Shown here: positions 42,265 to 52,155 of the stretch, in pieces
Layout: every line of letters begins with the position of its first letter
How positions within the stretch are numbered: position 1 is the first letter of the stretch
Assembly (NCBI RefSeq): GCF_016807185.1
Contig: NZ_JAEVYN010000008.1
Span: 94,274-156,340 of the forward strand
Origin: Leptolyngbya sp. Cla-17
GTDB lineage: Bacteria > Cyanobacteriota > Cyanobacteriia > Leptolyngbyales > Leptolyngbyaceae
DNA length: 62,067 nucleotides
Direction: 5' to 3'
Notes under the pieces: model-generated
Told to the model about the DNA's origin: nothing
The model's input: the letters and a program-made list of their open reading frames with translations, nothing else
Databases searched by the model: none
Translations under genes and position numbers: made by a program

Positions 42265-43590
42265 ATGACTTCTCTAACTCCACCTCCTGGCAAGCTGGGT
42301 CTACCCATCCTGGGCGAAACCCTTTCCTTCCTCCGCGATCCCGACTTTGCTAAGAAGCGCCATCAGCAGTACGGTCCGATCTTTAAAACCCATCTGTTGG
42401 GTAACCCGACTGTCTTCCTCAAAGGTCCAGAGGCGAATGGCTTCGTCCTCACTCACGAAAACCAGTATTTTGTGGTCAGCTGGCCGCCTAGCGTGAAGAA
42501 GCTATTGGGACCGCTTTCGTTGGCACTGCAAACAGGGGCAGTGCACATCCAGCGTCGCAAGCTGATGGCTCAGGCCTTTCAGCCCCGTGCCCTAGCGGAC
42601 TATCTTCCAGCAATGGTGGCGATCAGCGACCAGTACCTAGAAAGTTGGGCGGCTCTGGAAACCTTCGCTTGGTACCCAGAGCTACGGAACTATACGTTCG
42701 ACATTGCTGGCAAGCTGCTGGTCGGTCTGGACCAAGCGTCTAAAACTGATCTGGGACACTGGTTTGAGACCTGGTGCGAGGGACTTTTCAGCTTACCTGT
42801 ACACTTGCCCTGGACTCGCTTTGGCAAGGCTTACCGCTGCCGTGAGCAACTGCTCAACGGGCTGGAGGCGCTAATTCAGAAGCGGCGACAGCAGGGCGAT
42901 CAGGGCAACGATGCTTTGGGGGTATTGCTCCGGGCTCGCGATGAGGACGGTCAGCAGTTAGAACTGGAAGAACTCAAGGATCAGGTGTTGCTGCTGCTGT
43001 TTGCAGGACACGAAACACTGACCTCTGCGCTTGCCTCTTTCTGCCTGCTTCTGGCTCAACATCCGGTGGTCAAAGCTAGAGCTAGAGCTGAACAGTCTCA
43101 GTTTGTGGGCGCACCTCTAACCCTGGAAACGCTAAAGCAGATGACTTATTTGGAGCAGGTCTTAAAGGAGGTGCTGCGGTGCGTTGCCCCTGTAGGGGGA
43201 GGGTTTCGGCAGGTTCTGGAGCCGTGTGAATTTGGCGGGTTTCTCATTCCTAGGGGGTGGAGCGTGCTCTATGAGATCAACTTGACCCACCAGGACAGGG
43301 CGCTTTTTCCGGCTCCTGAGCAATTCGACCCGGAGCGCTTTAACCCAGAACGGGCGGAGGACAAGGGAAAGCCTTTTAGCCATGTGCCTTTCGGCGGCGG
43401 AGTGCGGGAGTGCTTGGGCAAGGAGTTTGCCCGTCTAGAGATGAAGCTGTTCGCCGCTAAACTTTTGCAGGGGTATGACTGGAGCTTGTTGCCACAGGAT
43501 TTGACACTGGTGATGGTGCCAACCCCCCATTCTAAAGAAGGACTGAAGGTTCAGTTTCACCGCGAGCCGCTCCAAAGCGTTCAAGAATAG
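42265..43590 (+). CDS. Cytochrome P450, CYP120-like
   Basis: 441 residues. Oxygen-binding I-helix LLLLFAGHETLTSALASFCL, ExxR in VLKEVLRCVAP, the PERF region PEQFDPERFNPERAED and the heme loop FSHVPFGGGVRECLGKEFAR with the Cys ligand. The N-terminus (PPPGKLGLPILGETLSFLRD) matches the CYP120/CYP26 group; Synechocystis CYP120A1 hydroxylates retinoic acid. No redox partner is adjacent. A retinoid or other lipid substrate is inferred from family only. It is flanked by IS remnants on both sides, so it may travel with them. Confidence 0.88.
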   Translation: MTSLTPPPGKLGLPILGETLSFLRDPDFAKKRHQQYGPIFKTHLLGNPTVFLKGPEANGFVLTHENQYFVVSWPPSVKKLLGPLSLALQTGAVHIQRRKLMAQAFQPRALADYLPAMVAISDQYLESWAALETFAWYPELRNYTFDIAGKLLVGLDQASKTDLGHWFETWCEGLFSLPVHLPWTRFGKAYRCREQLLNGLEALIQKRRQQGDQGNDALGVLLRARDEDGQQLELEELKDQVLLLLFAGHETLTSALASFCLLLAQHPVVKARARAEQSQFVGAPLTLETLKQMTYLEQVLKEVLRCVAPVGGGFRQVLEPCEFGGFLIPRGWSVLYEINLTHQDRALFPAPEQFDPERFNPERAEDKGKPFSHVPFGGGVRECLGKEFARLEMKLFAAKLLQGYDWSLLPQDLTLVMVPTPHSKEGLKVQFHREPLQSVQE

Positions 43591-43789
43591 ACCGAGAGCG
43601 CGCTTGGTTAACTGCGCCCCGTACAAGTGAGCGGGCAATTTTTAGGCGTTTCAGCTATTGAGAAATTGACTGCTTGAGGGCAGTTGAAGCTGATCAGGGG
43701 AGAGTACCCCTGAAATTTGAGTGAGGACTGATCGTCCCGCAGAAGAGAGGGCATCACAAATTGTAATGGTGTCTTCAGTAGTAATAATA

Positions 43790-44948
43790 CGGAATTGAGT
43801 AGGGGAGTATCATTTAGCAAGATGAAAAAGGTACTCTGTCCATGCCTCGACCCCGCACTCAAATTAGCCCTCATCTAGACTACGCAGATCTAACTCAGCG
43901 GTATGTTCAGTGCCAAGATGCTGGCGAGAAAAACCGTTGGTTGGTGATTCGATTGCTCAGTCATCCAAAGACTCCGATGAGCATCGAACAAACCGCTGAG
44001 ATTTGTGGACTCAGTTGTAGTGGAGTGCGGAAAATTGCCCGTCGCTACAACGCCGAGGGTGCGGTCGGACTAGTCAATCGGCAACGCTTGAACCCTGGGG
44101 GCAATCGGTTGGCTTTAAGTGATGAACAGCAACGGCTATTGCGGCAACGCTTACAGAGTGCCCCGGATGATGGCGGACTCTGGAGTGGACCGAAAGTTGG
44201 GGAGTATATCGAAACCTACTTTGGCATTTGCTTACACCCCTCAACAGCCTGGAAGTATCTACGACGTTTGGGGTTGAGCTTGCAGGTGCCGCGTCCGGTG
44301 CATCATCAAAGCGCAACCCTTGAGCAGCAAGCAGAGTTCAAAGCAGGATTAGCAGGTCATGTGGCGTGGTTGCGCTCGTTGTTTCCCAATCGGGAGATTG
44401 TAATTTGGGCGGAAGACGAAGCTCGATTAGGCTTGCAACCCATTGTCAGGCGGGTTTGGGCACCCATAGGAGAACGCCCATCAGCGCATCATTCTCGCCG
44501 CTATCAATGGGTCTACACCTATGGTTTTGTCCATCCTGCCACTGGAGCGAGCTACTTCCTTTTATTGCCCCGTGCCAATGTCTCCATGATGCAGATGGCG
44601 TTAGAGCTATTTGCGGCTCAGGTCAATCCCCATCGTCAGCAGTTGATCATTCTATTGGTTGATCAGGCCGCGTGGCATATGAGCCAAAAACTTCAGGTGC
44701 CCCCCGGCATTTTCTTCTACCCGCTATTGCCCTATACCCTCCAACTGCAACCCACTGAATGTGTCTGGTCTTTGCTGCGCGAAGCAATCGCTAATCAAGT
44801 GTTTGACAATCTTGATGCTTTAGAGGATGTCTTAGTCAAGCGGTGCCAATGGTTGATGCAGCATCCTGTGATAGTTCAAGGCAAAGTGGGCTTTGATTGG
44901 ATTCAAGCAATTTAATCTGGTCAAAAAGTACTGCCTTCCGCAATTCCG
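43790..44948 (+). mobile_element. IS630-family element, type B, copy 2
   Basis: 1,159 bp, ends CGGAATTG, TA on both sides (43788-43789, 44949-44950). Inverted relative to copy 1 at 32035-33193 and nearly identical. Confidence 0.9.
43842..44915 (+). CDS. IS630-family transposase, copy 2
   Basis: 357 residues, identical to the copy at 32068 except Leu for Pro in YTLQLQPTEC, next to the third catalytic acid. That change might affect activity; otherwise intact. Confidence 0.9.
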   Translation: MPRPRTQISPHLDYADLTQRYVQCQDAGEKNRWLVIRLLSHPKTPMSIEQTAEICGLSCSGVRKIARRYNAEGAVGLVNRQRLNPGGNRLALSDEQQRLLRQRLQSAPDDGGLWSGPKVGEYIETYFGICLHPSTAWKYLRRLGLSLQVPRPVHHQSATLEQQAEFKAGLAGHVAWLRSLFPNREIVIWAEDEARLGLQPIVRRVWAPIGERPSAHHSRRYQWVYTYGFVHPATGASYFLLLPRANVSMMQMALELFAAQVNPHRQQLIILLVDQAAWHMSQKLQVPPGIFFYPLLPYTLQLQPTECVWSLLREAIANQVFDNLDALEDVLVKRCQWLMQHPVIVQGKVGFDWIQAI

Positions 44949-45098
44949 TATAAACCTTCGTTAGATTGGAAATACTAGGATTCCCCAGGGGGCTTTTTTC
45001 TAAATTCTGTCCGTAGGGGTCGAGTTGCTTCCTAGCCGACTGAATCTTCAACGCTCCTCGAGGGAGACCAGACCCTTAAAAGCGTGACAGCGAAGCGA

Positions 45099-45800
45099 TT
45101 AGAACGAGTTAGTTGGCTGCACAAAGCGAGTGTTAGCGCGAACCAAGCAGTTATCGGCAGTTCGCAGCCAGGGAGAACCGTTAAAGGTGGTCATGGCCAG
45201 CCCGGAGCGATCACGAAATGCAGTGATCGGATCGCCCGCGTTGTAAGTGCGGCGAATGGCCCCATTGGGTGTGGCGCGACAGTTGAGAAAGCCATCAGCC
45301 GACACGACTCTCCACCCGCGCCAAGTGCTAGATTGAGTGCCACCATTCCACTGATCGACGCTTGCAGGTGTAAAGTCTCCACGCCCATCGGGACGGGGCA
45401 AGGCAGCCACTAAATTGAGCGTGACAGTCTGACCGATGACGGGACAAGCTTTGCCGCCTGTAACGTTCCAAGTGACTGAGAATCTTTGCCCAGGGCGATT
45501 GTCAATCATATCGATCATGCCTGTACAAACCTGTTCAGCTCCGGGACCAGTACGAAAATCTCGAAACGTGCCTCGATAGCGTGAGACACCACTCTCAGGC
45601 ACTGGAACACCAGACACATTCGCTGACCCAATCCAATCTTTACCTTGAATTCGGCTCACGTATTCCACGCTCGGTTTCGAGCGACTTGAATCAAGCACGA
45701 AGCGAGTTTGTCCCGTTGTCGTAGTGTAAACAGCGGCTGAGGCGGCAGCCGGAAAGGCAAATGATAGTGCGCTGAGCGCCAGAAGATAACGGTATTGCAT
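45099..45800 (-). CDS. Secreted protein of unknown function, 233 aa
   Basis: Signal peptide MQYRYLLALSALSFAFPAAA (cleavage near ASA). The mature part has beta-rich stretches (FVLDSSRSKPSVEYVSRIQG, FSVTWNVTGGKACPVIGQTV) and four Cys. The last ~60 residues (VVSADGFLNCRATPNGAIRR, TYNAGDPITAF) resemble a bacterial SH3-like repeat, which often binds cell wall. The gene follows the 3' side of the group II intron by about 210 bp. No family assigned. Confidence 0.6.
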   Translation of the reverse strand: MQYRYLLALSALSFAFPAAASAAVYTTTTGQTRFVLDSSRSKPSVEYVSRIQGKDWIGSANVSGVPVPESGVSRYRGTFRDFRTGPGAEQVCTGMIDMIDNRPGQRFSVTWNVTGGKACPVIGQTVTLNLVAALPRPDGRGDFTPASVDQWNGGTQSSTWRGWRVVSADGFLNCRATPNGAIRRTYNAGDPITAFRDRSGLAMTTFNGSPWLRTADNCLVRANTRFVQPTNSF

Positions 45801-45892
45801 GGTTCAGTCCTGTAGCTTTGTCTTTTCAAAGTTCATTAGTCCTAGAGAGACTACGCTTGTGTTGCGTGTTGCTACGGAAACAGTCGATAACT

Positions 45893-45928
45893 TTCTTCGC
45901 TGCTCGACCGAAGGGGAGCAGCGAAGAA
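45893..45928. repeat. Strong hairpin between intron and secreted-protein gene
   Basis: 13 bp perfect arms TTCTTCGCTGCTC and GAGCAGCGAAGAA around a 10-base loop. No long T run follows on either strand, so a terminator or an RNA stem in the leader of the secreted-protein gene are both possible. Confidence 0.5.
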
Positions 45929-46071
45929 TTCGGAAAAATTTGTACGCTAAAGCGTTCCTGTAGCGTTGAGACCCAGCGTTACCGTGCCAGCGGGCTTAAG
46001 TTGGGGTCGAGTTAAACTCAGCGGAGCAGTCACCCACTCCGCTGGTCTACAAAACCGTGCTTGAGACGTTA

Positions 46072-47462
46072 TCCCTCTTAAATCACTCTGACTAGAGACT
46101 ATCTATTATAGAGGTACGTTTGTCCAGATTCAATTGCCATGCCAGCATCTAGAGCCGCCCGCCCGACGATACATTTTGTGGATGAATACTGCCAATTGTA
46201 TGAGGACTTATTCCCAGAAGTGCGCAGCTATGAAGCCTTTAAGCTTCTGCATCTGGGGATGATTAGCGAGATTAAACGCAAATCCTTACCTGCCATTGCC
46301 AAAGCAGTAGGCTTAAACAATCAGCAAAACTTACATCACTTCCTTACCGAGTCTCCTTGGCAGGTGCAACAGTTACGCCAGAAGCGATTGGAGTTGACCC
46401 TCAAGGTACTCAACGGTCGGTCATTGATATTACTGATTGATGAAACTGGAGATTGTAAGAAGGGAAAAAGCACTGATTACGTCAAACGGCAATACATCGG
46501 CAACGTCGGTAAGAAGGAAAATGGCATTGTCGCTGTCACTGCCTACGGCTTAGTCGATGGCATGATTGTGCCATTGAGTTTTGAGGTGTATAAACCCAGA
46601 GAACGACTCAAAGAGGGAGAAGAGTATCAAAGTAAACCGCAAATTGCGGCAACCATGATTCGACAATTACAAGCACTAGGATTTGAGTTTGAACTGGTGC
46701 TCGCCGATAGCTTGTATGGCGAAAGTAAAGTCAACTTTGTCGATGTGCTAGATGAATTAAACCTACCTTACATCCTGGCGATTCGCAGCAACCATGCTTT
46801 GTGGCTACCGCAAGACCAGGAGGTGTACCAGGAGCCTTGGCAGACCTTCAAGCGCACCTTTAGTAATGGCACGACAGAAACCCGTCACATGGCTGAGGTG
46901 ATTTACGGCAAAAGCCACCGCAAGCAGTACTGGCTGTTGACCACTGACCCTGACACGTTACCGGACAACTCAACGTCCTATGTCATGGTCTGTGCCCCGG
47001 CAATCAAACTCAAAGATATTGGTGACAGTTATGGCTTTAGAACCTGGATTGAGTATGGTCTCAAACAAGCCAAAGATGCACTCGGGTGGGCAGACTTTCG
47101 TATGACCCGCTATGAGCAGATTGAGAAGTGGTGGGAGTTGGTCATGAGTACGTTTTTGATGGTCAGTTTGTTTGCCGACCCATTCAACGACTCCTGTCCA
47201 CTGGCCCATCAGCGGTTTTCGCAGCACCCGTGGTGGAATAACCAGAGCGGTTGGAAGAACTTACTCAACAACTTGCGTTTAGTTATTCAACCTTTAGTTT
47301 GCTTCAATTGGCTTAAACACTGGTTGACGGTTTTTCCCATTGCTTCCCTTCAGTTAGGGTTTGAGCAACTGACGCAGAAGATGAATCAGTTTATCTGTCC
47401 ACGGGTGCATCAGCTAAACCTCCAACTTATCTTTTCATCTGCTTAGAGTGATTAATGAGGGA
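46072..47462 (+). mobile_element. IS701-type element in intron domain V
   Basis: Inverted ends TCCCTCTTAAATCACTCT and TCCCTCATTAATCACTCT. It is flanked by TA on the left (46070-46071) and on the right (47463-47464), where the following IS630 begins. 1,391 bp. Confidence 0.75.
46139..47446 (+). CDS. IS701-family transposase, 435 aa
   Basis: DDE transposase in one frame: LILLIDETGDCKKGKSTDYV (first Asp), FELVLADSLYGESKVNFVD (second) and SYGFRTWIEYGLKQAKDALG (Glu in the helix typical of IS701). The N-terminus (FVDEYCQLYEDLFPEVRSYE) is the usual start of the family. Full length, apparently intact. Confidence 0.88.
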   Translation: MPASRAARPTIHFVDEYCQLYEDLFPEVRSYEAFKLLHLGMISEIKRKSLPAIAKAVGLNNQQNLHHFLTESPWQVQQLRQKRLELTLKVLNGRSLILLIDETGDCKKGKSTDYVKRQYIGNVGKKENGIVAVTAYGLVDGMIVPLSFEVYKPRERLKEGEEYQSKPQIAATMIRQLQALGFEFELVLADSLYGESKVNFVDVLDELNLPYILAIRSNHALWLPQDQEVYQEPWQTFKRTFSNGTTETRHMAEVIYGKSHRKQYWLLTTDPDTLPDNSTSYVMVCAPAIKLKDIGDSYGFRTWIEYGLKQAKDALGWADFRMTRYEQIEKWWELVMSTFLMVSLFADPFNDSCPLAHQRFSQHPWWNNQSGWKNLLNNLRLVIQPLVCFNWLKHWLTVFPIASLQLGFEQLTQKMNQFICPRVHQLNLQLIFSSA

Positions 47463-48359
47463 TATAGCAATACCAAAGCGCGTCAGGACAGTTCTTAAAC
47501 GCGGCATCGACACAATCCCGAAAGTTGTCAAATTCATCCCACCGTTGCCGCATCCAGTTTTTGAGCACAAACCACCAACGCTCAATCTTGTTCAAGTCAG
47601 GAGAATAGGTCGGCAGATACCAGATCTCACATCCTGCTTCAGCCACCAGTTCAGTGATGTATTGAGAGCGATGAAAACTGGCATTGTCAATCACAATGAC
47701 ATCACCGGGTTGCAATTGAGGTAGCAGACATTGCTCTAACCAGATTTCGAATAAGTCTCGGTTGCACGAACCTTCAAAGGTTAGTGGAGCAATCAGCTTT
47801 CCTTGACAGAGTGCGGCAATCCAACTGACGCGCTCAGTTCGTTTACCCGATTTGAGCGCGTGGAAGCGTTGCCCAACCTTGCAGTAGCCGTAGGCATAGT
47901 CCTCTCGGTTATCAATGCCTGCTTCATCAACGTACACCACCTGAGCCGTTGGTTTTGTCTTCAAGCGTTCCTCAAACTCTTGACGCTTGAGGTCATCGCG
48001 TTCTTGATAGCCGTAGGTCTTTTTTTTCGACTTAATCCAAGTTTACCTAACGCATCACTGATGTTTTGCTGACTCACCCCGTCTCCCCACAACTTCGCCA
48101 TTTCCCCTTGGCTCTTGCCGCCATGCTCTCGGACAAACTCACGAAACCGTTGCCAATCTGTGATTTTATGTCTACATCCCTGCTGATAGTGAGTAATCGC
48201 TCGGCACTCTCCTGTTTGCTCTTTTCGCTTCAGCCACAGGTCGAGGGTGTTACGACTGATGTTGAACATCTGACTCACATGACTTTTGCCTTCTCCGCGC
48301 TCAACTGCCGCGATCGCTTTTTGGCGAAGGTCATCGCTGTAGGGTCCTGGCATGGGCAA
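47452..48359 (-). CDS. IS630 transposase (two overlapping frames)
   Basis: HTH half from 48359 (MPMPGPYSDDLRQKAIAAVE, GKSHVSQMFNISRNTLDLWL) and DDE half to 47452 (VVYVDEAGIDNREDYAYGYC, DVIVIDNASFHRSQYITEL, YLPTYSPDLNKIERWWFVLK). They overlap at an A-rich stretch near 48030 (AAAAAAAGACC), where a -1 frameshift would join them (KKKTYGYQERD). The stop lies just outside the element end, using IS701 sequence. Related to the element at 3288. Confidence 0.8.
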
Positions 48360-48414
48360 TTTCTCTATGCACTCTCATCCCTATGATATGTCCTAGCACT
48401 GATTTGTAGCGCTA
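47465..48414 (-). mobile_element. IS630-family element, type A, at the IS701 edge
   Basis: Ends TAGCAATACC and, inverted, TAGCGCTACA, with AGGACA inside both; TA on both sides (47463-47464, 48415-48416). It inserted at the TA next to the IS701 right end and separates it from the intron. Confidence 0.8.
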
Positions 48415-48416
48415 TA

Positions 48417-49393
48417 ACCTCACACGGCTCCTCAACAACTGGGTGCTGGTCACGCATACCTGAATGAACTTGGTCGTGGCAGTGCTGATGTAGTAAAGCC
48501 AGATTATCCCACTTGTGATTTTGGTGGTTTCCGTCCACATGGTGGACTTCCAATAGATCCTCTGACCTAAAGTACAGTTCGCAGTTCGAGCATTTTCCGC
48601 GTTGGCGTTGCAACAATTTGGCAATCTGCGTCGGTAGCTCTGGATGTTTACCCATCCGAGTTGCCCAATAACTCCAATCCCCATCCAAAGGACTGCGATT
48701 GCCTTGGACTTTGATGTGCCGCACAACGGGAGTTTCAACGTGAGTGCAGAGGCACACTCGCTGATTTCCATGTCCGGCAGCAAAGACCCATCCTTCTCCT
48801 TGATTGACCAACCAGTAGCGACTGGTTCGCCAATAGCCCGTCTTGTTGGGATGGCGACGATGTGCCCAAGCTCGCAGCTTTTGATAGAGCAAGTAGTCGA
48901 GCCTTGAGTAGGCTTTCTTACTGCACTGTGCAGAGTAGTAAGCCGACCAACCCCGAATGATTGGGTTCAGGTGATGGATCAAAGCAGCTTGTGGAGCTGC
49001 TTTGTGGCTTCTAACCACGTCCTGCAATCGCTGAACGTGTCTCTGCATCGCTGCTTTGCTGGGTTGGATGATCGTCTTATAACCTTTCATTGACCGCCCG
49101 GATCTATATTTGCTCATTCGGTATTGCCGAACTGAGAACCCTAGGAAGTCAAACCCGACCTGCCCATCCACCGGATTGAGAGTGTGGCAGATGCGAGTTT
49201 TACTCGGTTTGAGTGCCAGTCCCATTTTCTGCAACCACTTGGAGAGTAACCGTTGGGCTTGTTCGATGCCTTTGCGTTCTGGGTGAATAACCACTAGATC
49301 GTCTGCATAGCGAACGAGCTTTGCCCCTTTGCAGTAACGGGCAAGGTAGGTTTCCATACCGTGCAAAGCGACATTTGCCAGCAGGGGGGAGAG
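48417..49393 (-). pseudogene. Group II intron reverse transcriptase/maturase, 3' part
   Basis: Begins LSPLLANVALHGMETYLARY and includes the catalytic YADD in LVRYADDLVVIHPERKGIEQ, domain X/maturase (LIHHLNPIIRGWSAYYSAQC) and a C-terminal HNH nuclease (GKCSNCELYFRSEDLLEVHH, DGNHQNHKWDNLALLHQHCH). Its end (HPVVEEPCEV) runs into domain V; in the intact intron it would continue NVSSTVL to TAG at 46047-46049. Separated from its 5' part by the serine-recombinase element. Confidence 0.85.
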
Positions 49394-49648
49394 CACGCCC
49401 TGTACAATGTTGCAAACACCTCCCTAAAGTTTTTAATTTCGATTTCCAGAGAGAAACTGCGCCCTGATTATGGAGATGGCTTTCAGGGTGCCCCCTTGCA
49501 TTTCATTTAAGCTCAAACTTCCCAGAACTACTGAAATGATAGGTTTCGAGATATCTTGGTATCCCGTTGGTGGAGGAGCCAAACTTTTGAATGTGCATTT
49601 TTCCTAAAGTGGCTTTAACCCCTTCTTCTCACTTTGAGGGAAGCCACC

Positions 49649-49858
49649 ATGAATCAGCCCAACCCGAAGCGAAAACGGATATTGGAGGTTCGCGCTAGCT
49701 TTGAAGTTTCCCGACTCTCCCCTGAGTACCTTGCCAGTGCTTATGAACAGATTTTGCCCCCTGTACGGCGCGTCGCTTCAATGCCAAAACAAGCATCCGT
49801 TATCGATATCAATGCTATAGAAAAACGAATTGGAGAAGAGAATTATGAACAGTCATGA
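49649..49858 (+). CDS. Small basic accessory protein, 69 aa
   Basis: MNQPNPKRKRILEVRASFEV followed by SRLSPEYLASAYEQILPPVR. The end overlaps the recombinase start by 14 bp, so the two are coupled. The basic N-terminus and helical middle suggest DNA or protein binding; it may be a directionality factor or a cofactor of the recombinase. GAGGGAA lies 9 nt before the ATG. Family not named. Confidence 0.55.
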   Translation: MNQPNPKRKRILEVRASFEVSRLSPEYLASAYEQILPPVRRVASMPKQASVIDINAIEKRIGEENYEQS

Positions 49859-51454
49859 TATTCAAGTGGCGATCTATGCGCGTGTCTCTTCAGAACAACA
49901 AGTGTCCTCTCATACGATTGAGAGTCAACTATCAATATTGCGGGAAAAGATCACGGCTGATGGATGTGTCTTACAACCCGATTTGCAATTTATTGATGAA
50001 GGTTATAGTGGTGCGACACTCTTGCGTCCAGCTCTGGAACAACTGCGTGATCTGGCAGCGACAGGCAGCATCGACCGACTTTACATTCATTCCCCAGATC
50101 GCTTGGCTCGCAAATATGCCTATCAAGTCTTGCTCCTGGATGAACTGCAACGAGCTGGGGTGGAAATTGTGTTTCTCAATCGGGCTTTAGGCGACTCTCC
50201 CGAGGATGACCTGTTACTGCAAGTTCAAGGCATGGTGGCGGAATATGAACGAGCCAAAATCCTAGAACGAAGCCGCCGTGGGAAGCGCCATGCTGCTCGT
50301 TCAGGTTCTGTCAATCCGCTATCCGGTGCGCCTTATGGCTATCACTACATTGATACCCAACAAGGCAATGGGCAAGCGCGTTATGAAGTCCATCCTGAAC
50401 AGGCACCAGTCGTGCGCCAAATTTTCGATTGGATAGGGCGAGAACAGGCAACGATTGGCGAAGCCTGTCGCCGCCTCCAGCAAGCGGACATTCCCTCACC
50501 CAAGGGTAAGCCTGTCTGGGATCGTTCCACCATCTGGGGAATGCTGAACAATCCAGCCTATAAAGGCACGCGATCGGGACAAAGCGACCGCGCTTACGCC
50601 CAGGTCGTAGACAGTCGCCCTTTCCTCGTCAAGATTATTCGATCTACGACAAAGACCCGCAGCAGTGGATTTTGATTCCGGTGCCCGCGTTGATTGACTT
50701 GAAGCCGTGCAACAACAGTTGCAGGAGAATCGCCAACGCGCCCGCCAAAGTCAAAGAGGCGCAAAATATCTCCTGCAAGGACTCTTAGTTTGTCAGCAGT
50801 GTGGCTACGCTTATTACGGTAAACCTGTCAGTCACAAAGCGGCGAAAGGCAAGGTTCGAGAGTATGCTTACTACCGCTGTATTGGCACCGATGCTTATCG
50901 CTTTGGCGGAGATCGCATTTGCAGCAATTTGCAAGTCCGCACTGATTTGCTGGAAATGGCAGTATGGCAGCAGGTGCAGGCGTTACTAGAGAATCCGCAG
51001 CGACTGACTCAGGAGTATACCCGTCGAGCACAAGCGCCCAAACAGGGACAACACCTTACCGCATTGGAAACGCAATTGACCAAACTGCGACGCGGACTGG
51101 AGCGCCTGATTGATAGTTATGCTGAGGGGGTGATTCACAAAGCTGAGTTTGAGCCGCGCATCACTCAGATGCGAGTCCGGATCGCCGCCTTAGAAACTCA
51201 GATCGCGCAAGCAACCTCAGAAATGACCCGCCAACAAGAGCTTCGGCTGATCATTGGCCGATTAAAAGACTTTGCCACTCAAGTAAAAACTGGATTAGAA
51301 CAGTTGGATTGGCAACAGCGCCGGGACATTATTCGCACCTTGGTCAAGCGGGTAGAAATTGACAAAGATCAGGTCAATGTCGTCTTCAGAGTCGAACCCC
51401 TTTCACCTGTGCCTGACTCTGATAAAGATTGTTTGCAACATTGTACAGGGCGTG
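49845..51454 (+). pseudogene. Large serine recombinase, two frameshifts
   Basis: From ATG 49845: catalytic domain with QVAIYARVSSEQQVSSHTIE (Ser nucleophile) and YIHSPDRLARKYAYQVLLLD; recombinase domain (IFDWIGREQATIGEACRRLQ, GMLNNPAYKGT); zinc ribbon (LLVCQQCGYAYYG, then YYRCIG with a later C in DRICSN); and a coiled coil (ALETQLTKLRRGLERLIDSY). The frame breaks near 50630 (resuming RQDYSIYDKDPQQWILIPVP) and near 50700 (a base missing before EAVQQQL). No stop precedes the right end; the frame reads through it and stops at 51574-51576 in intron sequence. Confidence 0.8.
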
Positions 51455-51456
51455 AG

Positions 51457-52155
51457 GGGACCGCCTTGTGGCACACCTTCCGGCGTTTCACTGTATTGGA
51501 AGTGGTCTATCACCCCTGCCCGCAGCCAAGCTCGGATTTGCCGAGTGACCCACGGACTGGCGTTCAGTTTCTCTAACAAGGGTTGCTGCGCGATGGTGTC
51601 GAAACACTTGGCAAGGTCTGCATCTAAAACCCATTTGGGTTGATGACAGATTTTGCTATAGATCGCCACCATCGCATCTTGACAGGAACGTCCAGGGCGA
51701 AAGCCAAACGAATTTGGCTCAAACTTAGCTTCCCATTGGGGTTCCAACGCCAGCTTAAATAGGGTTTGTCTTGCCCTATCTTCGAGCGTTGGGATATTCA
51801 GGGGTCTTTGTTCCTCTAAGTTACCCGGTTTAGCAATCCAGACTCGACGAGTGGGAGAGGCTTTCTCCCAGTGATGCTGGAGACGTTGGGCAAGGTGCAG
51901 CCGTTGTTTTGGCGGAAGCGACTTTAAGCCGTCGATACCTGCTGTCTTCCTGCCCGCATTGTCTTGCGTCACGCGTCGGACTGCCAGAACTCTCGCTGCC
52001 CAAGAGCGGATCAGAAGACGTTGAAGCCTGCGAACTTTTGCTCGTTGACCACGACAAGCGGCTTGGTAGATTTGCTTTTGCAACTTAAACACCGTTCGCT
52101 CCAGCTTGCGCCAGGGAATCGTGCTCCATTCATACGTAGTCGTTAACTCGCTCAT
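51457..52155 (-). pseudogene. Group II intron reverse transcriptase, 5' part
   Basis: From ATG 52155 (MSELTTTYEWSTIPWRKLER): RT0-RT4 blocks with RVTQDNAGRKTAGIDGLKSL, VWIAKPGNLEEQRPLNIPTL, FGFRPGRSCQDAMVAIYSKI, WVLDADLAKCFDTIAQQPLL (first catalytic Asp) and YSETPEGVPQGG, where the serine-recombinase element begins. A longer frame up to 52266 is probably untranslated intron RNA. Confidence 0.85.

Larger units (their letters stand above)
49394..51454 (+). mobile_element. Serine-recombinase element with perfect 24-bp inverted ends
   Basis: 2,061 bp inserted in the reverse transcriptase gene. Ends 49394-49417 (starting CACGCCCTGTACAATG) and 51431-51454 are exact reverse complements. AG is found just outside each end (49392-49393, 51455-51456). 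Removing the element and one AG restores PEGVPQGG-PLSPLLANV in frame. Contents: a 69-aa protein and a large serine recombinase. Large serine recombinase elements normally lack inverted ends, which makes this one unusual. Confidence 0.8.
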
